Origin: Hesseltinella vesiculosa
Lineage: Eukaryota > Mucoromycota > Mucoromycetes > Mucorales > Cunninghamellaceae
Length of the DNA stretch: 64,000 bases
Assembly: GCA_002104935.1 (NCBI GenBank)
Contig: MCGT01000015.1
Coordinates: 124,001-188,000 of the forward strand
Reading direction: 5' to 3'
Shown piece by piece: positions 12,498-21,495 of the stretch; the stretch's first letter is position 1, and each line of letters opens with the position of its first letter. The position numbers and the translations under genes were made by a program. The notes beneath the pieces were generated by a model, which was not told the DNA's origin, searched no databases, and saw nothing but the letters and a program-made list of their open reading frames with translations.

Positions 12498-12621
12498 ATC
12501 TCGTCTTTAAATTTTTTTTCACAATTGCAAAGACAAGATGAGCTCTATGAATGGGAAGGGATACCATCATTTATTTTAAATAAAAGTTAGAGCACTGTCA
12601 TGCAGCTCTCTTCTCGTACCA
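12498..12621. repeat. Spacer of the long inverted repeat with its own hairpin and a partial third arm copy
   Basis: The spacer holds a small stem (CATCTCGTCTTT near 12497-12509 against AAAGACAAGATG near 12530-12541). The stretch CACAATTGCAAAGACAAGATGAGCTC with following ATGAATGG resembles the arm sequence at 14036-14068, so the centre appears to contain a degraded third copy of the outer promoter-proximal segment. Confidence 0.6.
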
Positions 12622-13637
12622 AATGTTTTTCTTTTAGCCATAGTACCACTCAGGAGTTTGCTTTTTATTTTTCAAGCAGAGTTTGGCTTTATTATTACAA
12701 GCCATGGGAGGGTAGTTTTGCATTATTGAGAGCTTGTTATGCCATGAGAACCTGAGAGGCCATGCGAACTTGAGTGGCCATGAGAACCTGAGATGCAAAT
12801 ACAGTAAAGAGTGCCAATCCTTGGCCCATATCCAACCAGGACTTCGATATGGTTGCCCAGGTGTGACCGCGTGGAGGTGATTGGCATTGCACACCCTTTG
12901 CTTCTTTTCGTCTTGTCGGTCAGGAAAGAACAAACGTGCTGAAACGCAAAACAAGACCTGACGTCCCCAACGGCTACCGCATCATACCTACACCCACACT
13001 AAAAAAAAAAAAATGTTGTCTCGCCTGCCTTCGAGACCCTTCAGAAATGCTGGATAGGCCAAGAGCTCCGTCATCGCTTGCAATCTTGATCAGTGCCAGT
13101 ATATCTACTGGAAACGTACAGCGTTGGCTTTACAGCAGCGGATCCATCATATTTCAATCACTTGGACCACGGACCATGACCTATACTGTCAAGGGATACC
13201 CATCGATACCGAAGCGCGCCCCCTAGATGATAAGGAAGCCACGTCCCAAGGATTTCATGCTCTGACCACGTCTCCCACCGGTGGCTGCATTGACTGATCA
13301 AGCGCATACCCAGCCTACTTCCACGAGACCCGTCGATCTACAATGGGGCAGTCAGGGCATGCATTGGCAAATCACAGGCGTGATCACGCAACAATACATC
13401 TCAGGCGAGGTGCAGGTTGCAGCTTGACGACAAGGACCGAGATTGACACCAACCTACGGATAGGCATGGGTAGGGTGAACTAGTTCCTACCATTGCACGC
13501 ACCCCCGTGGCTTAACACAGACAGAGATTGCACAAGGATGGACAAGTCATCCAGGACTGTCTAGCAGGCAATCAAGTGAGTACTGTCCTATAAAAAAAGT
13601 GTGGTTCTTACCTTGTTGTGCCGTTTTCCATTTTCAT

Positions 13638-13799
13638 TCATCGACTTTGCAGCATCCAACCATACAGCTTTTTTCCTCCTTCGACAATCAGACTACTTGC
13701 CGGGTTAACGGCAAGTGCTGTATCACCTACTTGGTACGATATTTGAACGTCGTCCTCGTGGGCAGCTTCACTCAATTGCTCGCGAGTGGGCCGGAACAT
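13638..13799 (-). CDS. Possible 53-residue ORF in the right repeat arm (mirror copy)
   Basis: Reverse-strand twin of the ORF at 11319-11480, with the same translation, reading inward from the right-arm TATA-like box at about 14017-14024. No known family. Coding status is uncertain. Confidence 0.25.
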   Translation of the reverse strand: MFRPTREQLSEAAHEDDVQISYQVGDTALAVNPASSLIVEGGKKLYGWMLQSR

Positions 13800-14016
13800 C
13801 CCATTTGCTGGATTAGACAATCGTCCTCGTGGGCTCACGCATGCTACCGCAGTTCAACGATAGCAGCTCCTCGATAACCACGCACGCACGGGGCCTAATT
13901 ACCGACTGGTTTTAATGCTGTAATGGAGGTGCACCGCAAAGTCGATTAGGAAAAACAAAACGGGGGAAAAAAAAACTAAAGAGGAAAGAGATGTGGAGAT
14001 AAGGGCCAGCTGCAGT

Positions 14017-14024
14017 CTTTTATA
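14017..14024 (-). promoter_or_regulatory. TATA box in the right arm
   Basis: TATAAAAG on the minus strand, mirror of the left-arm box, followed by the same pyrimidine run (about 13965-14010). It directs transcription toward the centre, so the two arm promoters are convergent. Confidence 0.4.
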
Positions 14025-14313
14025 TTTTTTTTTCGCAATTGCAATGACGAGATGAGCTCGATGAATGGTAAGGAGCAAGGTCCAATGAAGACAAGTAAGC
14101 ACAGAGATGACAGCTAGAGCATCATTAGTTGACGCTTTTTAATAAGACAAGTGAAGTGAGATACTGTTTGCCAGGTTTATTTCTTGATTTTTGGTGGTGA
14201 ATAGATAAATAGGTAAATTGGTGAAAAGGCAATATAGAGAAGCAAATGGGTCATCAACCTTATACTGCTGCCTGAGAAGCTTACTATTTTAATCAGCATA
14301 GAGCACTGTATAG

Positions 14314-14351
14314 ATGATTGTGATTGCCGCAAGCTACAGTATTTCTTTTTG

Positions 14352-14395
<44 letters not shown>

Positions 14396-14397
14396 CG
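14314..14397 (+). mobile_element. 84-bp poly(A)-tailed insertion in the right arm only
   Basis: The left arm reads straight through at the matching point (TATAG-CAATTCC in right-arm orientation). The right arm has about 38 bp of unique sequence (ATGATTGTGATTGCCGC through TTTCTTTTTG), an uninterrupted run of 42 A (14352-14393) and four further bases. This structure resembles a retroposed short RNA. No clear target-site duplication is visible, so tract expansion plus a filler insertion remains possible. Confidence 0.6.
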
Positions 14398-14432
14398 CAA
14401 TTCCATACAGCACTTTTGAGTGATGGGATTGA

Positions 14433-15304
14433 GCTGTCATTTTGTACGGATGCGCAAATGTTCAAATGATGATGGTCATGAGAAAATCAGGTGGATTGGT
14501 GAAGGTTGCCCAGCCAACTCTTGGTGATTCTCGTTTTGACACTTTCAATTCCCCAGAGTTCAACCCTTTTTGATCGCCATCCCTTCTCTTCCCCTTTTAT
14601 TTTTTTACCTTTTTCTACTGCTCCTTTTTATTTCCAAGGTTAAGCACCGAAACAAATTCGGTAGGTCGTTTGTTGAATGCTTTTCCACTTTGTCTCAATT
14701 ACTCGTAATTATTTTTATCATGAATAAAGGTGCCATTATTTCGTTTAGCAGATACACAACACCAGCTTAAATAAATGAAAAATCCGCCATTTTCACCGAG
14801 GGGTCTACGCCCAGACGACTGGTCATTTATTGACCAGGACTGGGGACTCTGTTCTTTGCCGTGGCACTAGAGGTGACGAGGGCTGTAGATTGTGAAATGA
14901 ATGAGTTGACAAATCAACGCTTTGACAGGTGCAGAATGGCCATGCCCAGTCTCGAGAGGCAGTTGTTTTCTCGCTATGACACTGGTGTGGGTCCTTATTT
15001 TATTATATTTTTTGCTTGGCCCGATGTGTTCAGTAGTTCAAAAATATCACTACGAATTGGCCACCAGAAAAAAAAAATTGAAACAACTAGCTGCCAACTT
15101 TTTTCTAAGATGAGTCCCAAAGACATCATCGCTGAGTTGATCTCGCCATTGGTCAGCCGCCAAGCATCGGACGTCCTGAGCCGCCTCTCTCAGCTGTGAT
15201 TGGCCCTCTTGCGGCTCCCGCTTGTTCTTTTTCCCCTAATAAAAAAGGCACATTTTCTGTTCAGCCCACTCTTTTTTCTCTTAAGATTTCTTTTGTTTTC
15301 ACCA
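14433..15304. other. Gap with remnants of a dispersed repeat, upstream of OAC1
   Basis: The segment 14476-14545 (GATTGGTGAAGGTTGCCCAGCC followed by a GTTTTGACA block, in pieces) matches repeats at 59848-60030, 60237-60428 and 61165-61230. A second piece near 14776-14815 (AATCCGCCATTTTCACC) resembles 60441-60475. The open stretch 14861-15199 has no recognisable domain and is not called a gene. CT-rich DNA before 15305 is the likely OAC1 promoter. Confidence 0.5.
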
Positions 15305-16620
15305 ATGGCCGTGGCTTCCGAACAAGCACAAAAGCAGCATCCTTATAGAGACTTATTTGCTTCTTTCTCTATTGCCAGTTTGGCTGCCATGTCGGCTGTT
15401 ACATTCACTAATCCAGTAAGGGAAATTGGATATATACACTTTTTTTTTGCAAGGATCCTGCTTAGGATCATTTGTCTGTGCCACTTTTTTTTTCCACCGA
15501 GGATTTTTACTACCATTCGAAGCTAACGTTTTTTTTTAATAGATCGAGGTACATCCTACGACAAGTACCCTTTTACTTGTATATTAACACACCGTCTTCT
15601 CCAATCAAATCAGGTAGTGAAAACTCGATTGCAGCTCCAGGGTGAACTTGTCAAGGCCGGGACACTCAGCGAGGCAGCTCGACCTTATCACAACAGCTTC
15701 CAGGCCATGAAGTTGATTGCAAAAAATGAAGGCTTCCGCGGCTTGCAACGTGGGTTGGGTGTTGCGTATATCTATCAAATGTGTTTGAACGGCAGCCGAC
15801 TTGGCCTGTACGAACCCGTACACAAGACCTTGATCAAGACCTTTGATTTGCAATCCAAGAAAAGCAAAATCGCTGCTGGGGTGCTGTCAGGGGGGTTTGC
15901 TGGGGTGGTGGGTGCTGTGCTTGGCTCGCCTCTTTATCTCATCAAGACCCGTCGCCAGTCGTATTCTCCTGTGTTCAAGAACATCGGCTTCCAGCATGAA
16001 ATGGGCTCCTCCTGGTCTGCCCTCCGAAACATTTACCGAGCAGAAGGATTCAAAGGTCTTTATCGGGGTGTTGGGGCTGCTATCCTGCGTGCAGCCTCCG
16101 GTTCTTCGGTGCAAGTGCCAAGTTACATGTTTGGCAAGGAAATGCTGATGCACCGCTTTGGCATGCCTGATACCCTGCCTACCCACTTGGCTACATCCAT
16201 GTGCTCTGGTTTCTTGGTGGCCATTGTCATGAATCCATTCGAGTAAGCCGCCTCGGTGCATTTTTTCCGAATCGAAGACATGCTGACGTCGATTTTTTTA
16301 GTGTGATTTCAACTCGTATGTATAACCAAGGGGTGGACCCTGTCACTGGTAAAGGCGTGTTGTACTCGGGCACCTTTGATTGTCTGTCCAAGTCTGTCAA
16401 GGCTGAAGGTTTCCGTGGTTTGTACAAGGGCTTCTTTGCTCATTTCCTCCGCATTGGGTAAGTCAGGGGGAACCGCTGCGCAAACAAAATCATGTGAAAC
16501 CAGGCACGAGACAGTTCAACTCATTCTTTTTTCATCTTCTCCAGTCCACATACGACTCTGATGTTTGTGTTTATGGAACAATACAAGGGTTTGTACCAGA
16601 AGTACATCAAGAACCTCTAG
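15305..16620 (+). CDS. OAC1: Mitochondrial oxaloacetate/sulfate carrier (Oac1/SLC25A34-35 type)
   Basis: An inner-membrane carrier that exchanges oxaloacetate, sulfate and related anions. Exons 15305-15415, 15543-15548, 15614-16242, 16302-16457 and 16545-16620 give 325 residues, the size of yeast Oac1. The second exon is a 6-nt microexon (ATCGAG) that supplies Ile-Glu of the first carrier signature (NP-IE-VVKTR); without it the PX[DE]XX[KR] motif is lost. The second and third signature motifs are SPLYLIKTRRQ and NPFDVISTRMYNQ. Oac1-like blocks are QLQGELVKA, AYIYQMCLNGSRLGLYEP, GAVLGSPL and RIGPHTTLMFVFMEQ. Substrate assignment follows the strong match of these blocks to yeast Oac1 and has not been tested. 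Confidence 0.92.
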
Positions 16621-17016
16621 ACTGTTTCTCTATTTCCCCGATGTATCCTGATTCTGTATTATACTTTTCCCCCTAGAATTAAACCGTGTTTGTGATAGAA
16701 TACTCTAAACGCTCTTTTTGTGGACATTTGCACCTCTGCTTCACATCATTTGTCGCGTACCGGTAGGTCCTTCCCTGCGAAGAAAAAAAAAATACCGCGT
16801 TTCTCTATGACTATCAGCATGTTATATGGGTGCTGCTCCACCCTCATTGCTACGGATTGGGATGAGGAGCCGTTGGAAGACGTGTGAAATCGTGTTCACG
16901 TTTCCTAGGAATGAACTCTCCATTCATGCTTTGACTTTGTCAATGTGCCACCATCCCATCACTTCACTACTGTTTTGACCATCAATAATATAAACCTAGA
17001 TAGGTCCTGAAATTAT
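16621..17016. other. Convergent 3' gap between OAC1 and NDK1
   Basis: About 400 bp between two converging genes. It contains A/T-rich 3' ends (ATAATATAAACC near 16985 for NDK1) and no recognisable gene, repeat or RNA. Confidence 0.5.
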
Positions 17017-17889
17017 TTATTCGTAGACGAATTGTTGGATGATGGGGTTGGTGTAGTTCTTAACACCGTTGGGGAACCAGAGAGCAATTTCCTTTTCGGC
17101 AGATTCAACGGCATCGGAAGCATGGACGATGTTACGGCCACTATATTGCATGATAATACTGTCAGTCACCTCTTTATGGAACTCGACGGGCAAGAACTTA
17201 CACAACCATGGAGAAATCACCTCTCAAGCTGATGTGAGAGAAGCAGCCAATAGATACAGTCGGAGAGGAAAGAAAAAAAAAAGAGTATCAGTAACGATGC
17301 CTATGTAGTGGCTTTTTGATTTCAACACATACCTGCCGGGAGTGGAGGCAAGGGGGTTGGTTTCACCCACCATCTATGAGAAGAAAATTGGTGAGGTTAC
17401 ATGAAACAAAGGAGGGGTGATGAAGGAATGTCAGACGTACCACGCGGCCCATCTTGACAGCGTTGATACCACCGAAGACCATGGCAACAACGGGACCAGA
17501 GAGCATGTATTCGACCAAAGCAGGGAAGAAGGGCTTGGACTTAAGATCACCATACTAGCAGAAAAAGCCGAGTGAGTGGCGCGTCACAGGGCCAAGAATA
17601 TGTCTTACGTGTTCTTCAAGACGTTCGCGGGTAGGGTGTTGCAATTCCAAAGCAAGGAGTTGGAAACCACGTTGTTCGAAACGCTTGAGGATTTCACCAA
17701 CGAGGCCCTGATAGACAGACATCAGAAATAAATCAGTCAGTGACAATGGCAGACAAAGAAAAGTATGGACCTACACGTTGGACAGCATCGGGCTTGCACA
17801 TCTGGGAAACAAGAATTCAACAAAAACACATGATGAGACTCGCTCCCAACTAACATATACAATATTCTTACCACATAGGTACGTTCCAT
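17017..17889 (-). CDS. NDK1: Nucleoside diphosphate kinase
   Basis: Transfers the gamma-phosphate of ATP to other NDPs through a phosphohistidine. Seven exons read leftwards: 17872-17889, 17775-17801, 17609-17707, 17441-17554, 17333-17373, 17202-17228 and 17017-17140, for 149 residues, the family's usual size. Three exons are 18, 27 and 27 nt. Motifs in order: [19 protein letters not shown], the [20 protein letters not shown] block, [13 protein letters not shown], and the active-site loop [18 protein letters not shown] with the catalytic His. The C-terminus is [13 protein letters not shown]. All introns are GT-AG and total exon length divides by three. It is divergent from TRM112. Confidence 0.95.
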
Positions 17890-19040
17890 TTTGTTTGATT
17901 GTTTATTTTTGGTTGAAGAAAGGGAAAACAGGAACGAAAAAAAAAAAGAAAAAAAATTTTCTTTTTGAAAGCACAGCTTTTTTGAAACCCAACTGCCGTC
18001 ACGCACGCTTGGACGGCATCCAAATAAACGACTTGACGCAGCGTGATTCTTTTCGCTATCAATACTCTTCATAAGAAACTGCATCCATACAAACTTTCAA
18101 ATTGATTCATTAGCACAAAAATTATCGATGGCATCTCCTTTTTTTTTTTTTCAAATGTCAAGGCCACCCCTCGCTGATCTGGACAACGATTGCCAGATTT
18201 CAACGAAAATCCGACCACCACTGATTCGCCCCAAATTTGGCACATGGCTGTAGCGCTTCATGAGGTACGACGCTCATCACAAGCCCAAACCTTGTAGACA
18301 AGCTAGTGGCTACCTAGTCGTTTTGCCAGCGTGACGAGATTTTTTATTTTAACCCTAGTATAATTTAGTGGCTGGCCACTTTCAAAGTTTGTGGTCAATT
18401 GAGCCGCTCCCTCTTCGCCCCATCATGTTTAGGCGGAGAGCAAAAAGGAAGGCTGTGAGGATACTTTTTATTTTGTTCTTTTAGCTGGGGAAATCGATTC
18501 ACGCTGTCTGGGAAACCTTCACTGATCCGTCTGATTTGTTCAGAAGTTGCATAATATTCTCTGTGCCTTTTATTGGCACAGCAGTGACGAACACGAACGA
18601 AAGCCATTCCAATAAGCAGTCAACCTCACGTCAATTTGACTAACAACGATTTTTTGGCTGGATCCTCCATCGTAAGCGATGCCAGGTTGGCTGCTTCCCA
18701 TCCTACCTCGACGTCGCTGGCGGCAGAACCCCGGCGAGTGGGCGCGAATCACCAAGACTAAATAAATGCTGCCTACCGGTAAGCGTGTATAGCCAGACGG
18801 GGTAAAATTAGCCAACGTTAGTCTAGGTCAAAAATACGACAGCAAGCGAATTCTATAGCGCTACATAGAATGGCCTTCCTGCCATGAGAGCAGGTGAAAG
18901 AATTAAAAAGAACGAGCAATCAGTCAGCATGGAGCGGGGATCGAAGTGGTGGCTTGGGTCAGAGGAAAAGCGACGGACTCCCAGTCGCATTTTTTTTTCT
19001 TCTTGTTCTTGAGAGATAAAATATATCCACTTTTTACAAT
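17890..19040. other. Divergent gap between NDK1 and TRM112
   Basis: A 1.15-kb gap with A/T tracts near 17935-17960 and 18138-18151. Short open stretches on both strands (18395-18815) lack domains or consistent splice sites. No tRNA-like fold or repeat shared with other parts of the window was recognised. Confidence 0.45.
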
Positions 19041-19549
19041 ATGAGACTCATTACCCATAACATGCTCCAGTGCCATGCCAAAAACTGCAATGTCAACAAC
19101 TTCCCGTTGCGATTTGAAAATGCCGAAGTGGAACTCATTGAAGCCGATTTCAATCCTGAGTTTTTGATCAACATGCTTCCCAAGTTGGAATGGAATGCCC
19201 TCGCCACCACAGCCGTCCAGGTAAGCTGTTTGTGATCAGCCTTGGTTAATGCTGACCGTATTGTCTCCTCTTTCTACTCTTCTTTACTCGTAGCTCGGTA
19301 TTGCCAATGTACCTGCGCAAATCCCTGACAACGCTGCTGAAAACGAAGAATTTTTAAAAGCTCTGCACGGCCTGATACTCGAGGTAGGCGTCATATTAAG
19401 AGAGAAAGTAGATGAATGAATAGGTATGAATGATGTCATTTATGTAGACGCACGTTCAACAAGGACAAATGGTTTGCAACAACTGTCAACACGTATATAA
19501 AATCACCAACGGCATTCCCAACATGCTCTTGGGTGAGCACGAAATCTAG
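19041..19549 (+). CDS. TRM112: Multifunctional methyltransferase subunit Trm112
   Basis: A small zinc-binding activator of tRNA, rRNA and translation-factor (eRF1) methyltransferases. Exons 19041-19220, 19294-19383 and 19448-19549 give 123 residues, close to the 125-135 norm. The N-terminus MRLITHNMLQCHAKNC and the segment NNFPLRFENAEVELIE are typical. The Cys residues C11 and C16 pair with MVCNNC in the last exon to form the zinc site. The C-terminus is KITNGIPNMLLGEHEI. Introns are GT-AG. Confidence 0.95.
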
Positions 19550-19811
19550 GTCTGTATGCCTCTCCTGTCCTCCCTCTTTTTGCATCCTCGATTGTTTTTA
19601 CAATTTATACATGTCCCTCATTTTGATATCTCTTTGATTTTTTTTTAATACGCACTACCCAAAAATAAAGCCAAGATGCACTTGTACATTTTTTTTTTTT
19701 TGGGCTCCAATGCCCAGCAAGCCTGAATTTCCGCCTCAGCCTCCGGTCTGTCATACTCTACGAAATGCTGGGCATGAGTGAAAGCATCTGGTTGTTTATT
19801 GAAAAGGCTAC

Positions 19812-20825
19812 TTAATTGGAGTGGCCATGCTCTTCCCAGTTTTCAAAATCAGTATCGCATCGCTGAGTTTCCTTGCTTTGACGCCGGCCGGTTTGGTGCT
19901 TTCGGCGGCGGCGTTCCTTCTTGCCGGTGGAGACGACGTCGTAGGGAGGTTTTTCTCGGTCATCTGGGGGTGGCTGTTGCTTTAATCTTCGCTGCATTTG
20001 TTTTTTACGTTTCTGCTGGCGCTTCTGGATGCGAGCTAGTTCTTCTGTGGCTTCATCCACTTCCATGATATCCGGCTGATTCACGGTGATGGTCCCATGC
20101 GGTGTGGCAAAGGTGCTCTGCAGAGTGTCATAGGCATGGTCGGCAATTTCGAGGTGGCATCCGGCAACAGGAGGGCTGCTCTGGGCCGATCGGTCCATGC
20201 GCATGGTCATGTGGGTTGCTTTTTCGCGCCATTTTTCCTGATCGACTTGGCGGATCATGCCTTGGACATCATCGTAAGCAGAGTCGGAAGGAAAGTATTC
20301 ACGCTTTTGCTGGCGTTTGTGCCGGATCTCGTCGACATGTGCTTGGTGGATGGATGGGAATAAAAAATCGAGGACCTTGTCCGTCCAGGATTCTGTTCGC
20401 TTGCCTTCGTCATATCTGTTCATCATACTAGCCATTTTGTCCACCAGCGACTGTTCATCCTGAGCTGTCATGATACCAGAGGTGCGTCGGATGGCTAGAG
20501 GATACAAACAATGAGTGGGTCTTGTCTTTTTTTTTTAGCGTGACTCGTTACCCTTGATGGCTTTGTCATTGAGCACGTCAATCCAAGATTCTCGACGCTG
20601 GTGTTTCGAGTTGGATGGGAAAAGCCAGGAAGAATTGGATGTGCCGCCACCGGCTGCCTGCTCAACCTCGATTTCTCCGTTCAATCGAAGGTCTCGACGC
20701 TGTCGCTGTGCACGTTTTGGTGAGGACGTGACATGGCTGATTTCCATGCTGGCTTGTTCATTGTCGTGGTTTTGAATGGCTGGAATGGGTGGCAACTCGG
20801 ATTCTTGCTCGTTTCTCTCTTGCAT
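19812..20825 (-). CDS. Unrecognised basic, charged protein
   Basis: Two exons (20552-20825 and 19812-20494) join in frame to give 318 residues. No family is recognised. The N-terminal half is disordered and ends with a conserved-looking helix (ESWIDVLNDKAIK). The middle has SLVDKMASMMNRYDEGKRTESWTDKV-like amphipathic segments (split by the intron) and DFLFPSIHQAHVDEI. The C-terminal third is very basic (repeated KRQQKRKK, RRRRKHQ), suggesting nuclear or nucleolar location. The ATG at 20825 is chosen because upstream codons run into a T-rich leader. A poly-Phe-like extension further upstream is not believed. Confidence 0.6.
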
Positions 20826-21495
20826 GGGCGGTAGGAGGACAGAGAAAAAGTGGATCAAAAAAGGTAAAAAAAAAAAAAAATTTAGCTGAAAAAGTCGAAT
20901 AATGCAAGGGTTGTCAATGCAAAAGTGTCCAATGATTTGCCACAAATGGGAAGCTAGGCAGGTTTTGAGGGTGAAGAGTGTTGGCCAATAGGTTTCGAGG
21001 AATGATTTCAGGTTTGTCTCAATGCAAGCGTGCCATTCATTGGCTGTTTGCGCTTCTCAGAGCTTAAAAAAATCATGAGTCGTGTGTCAAGAAAAATGAC
21101 ACGGAGCAGCTGATTTTTGGTTTTCATAGGCTTGGCAAACTTTACATGGATGGAGGGGCTGTTGCTGGTGACCCCATTTTTTTTTTTTTTTGAGGGTTCA
21201 AATATAAATAGAATGGCTCTTTGAAAGGGGGGCGATCAAACCTTGGCATTTTGAATACAATGGAGCTAAAGAAAAGAAATATACACACAGAAGAGTGCTC
21301 AGCTATATTGTTTAAATGATCAAGGTCAGTCGATTGTTCCATGCCAAGGCAGCCTCTAAGGCCGATTCATTTCATTGGCAGGGAGTTTTGAGTACCACAG
21401 GCGCCTTTTTATTATTTTTGTTAAAGCAACCCTTTTTCCCCTTTTTCTCTCTTTTTTTTTTCTTCTTCTTAATCTCAGTACATTGTTATCTCGCA
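20826..21495. other. Divergent gap upstream of the proline-rich gene
   Basis: About 670 bp with A/T tracts (20866-20880, 21178-21191) and a long pyrimidine run (21425-21470) before the start at 21496. No gene or repeat is recognised. Confidence 0.45.

Larger units (their letters stand above)
10770..14432. repeat. 3.7-kb long inverted repeat (foldback-type element)
   Basis: Two arms of about 1.7 kb (10770-12497 and 12622-14432) are reverse complements around a spacer of about 125 bp. Outside 10770 and 14432 the flanks are unrelated, so both ends are sharp. Arm identity is graded: about 90-95% at the outer ends (compare 10970-11030 with 14090-14150), near-identical in the middle (open stretches of 96 and 66 codons are the same in both arms), and lower again near the centre. 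Each arm has a TATA-like box pointing inward. No transposase is recognisable. It could be a non-autonomous foldback transposon, a duplicated and inverted host segment, or a hairpin-RNA locus. The 84-bp poly(A)-bearing insertion in the right arm is described separately. Confidence 0.9.

Noticed and set aside
10770..14432. Inverted repeat considered as an LTR or ordinary DNA transposon
   Set aside because: Arms are inverted, not direct, and there is no transposase, reverse transcriptase or short TIR; no target-site duplication was seen.
14861..15199. 112-codon open stretch upstream of OAC1
   Set aside because: It lies in the OAC1 leader region next to repeat remnants and includes an A tract; no similarity recognised.
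18930..18990. Possible small Pol III RNA before TRM112 (GC-rich segment ending in T8)
   Set aside because: No A/B box pair or stable cloverleaf could be recognised; the T run is common everywhere in this window.
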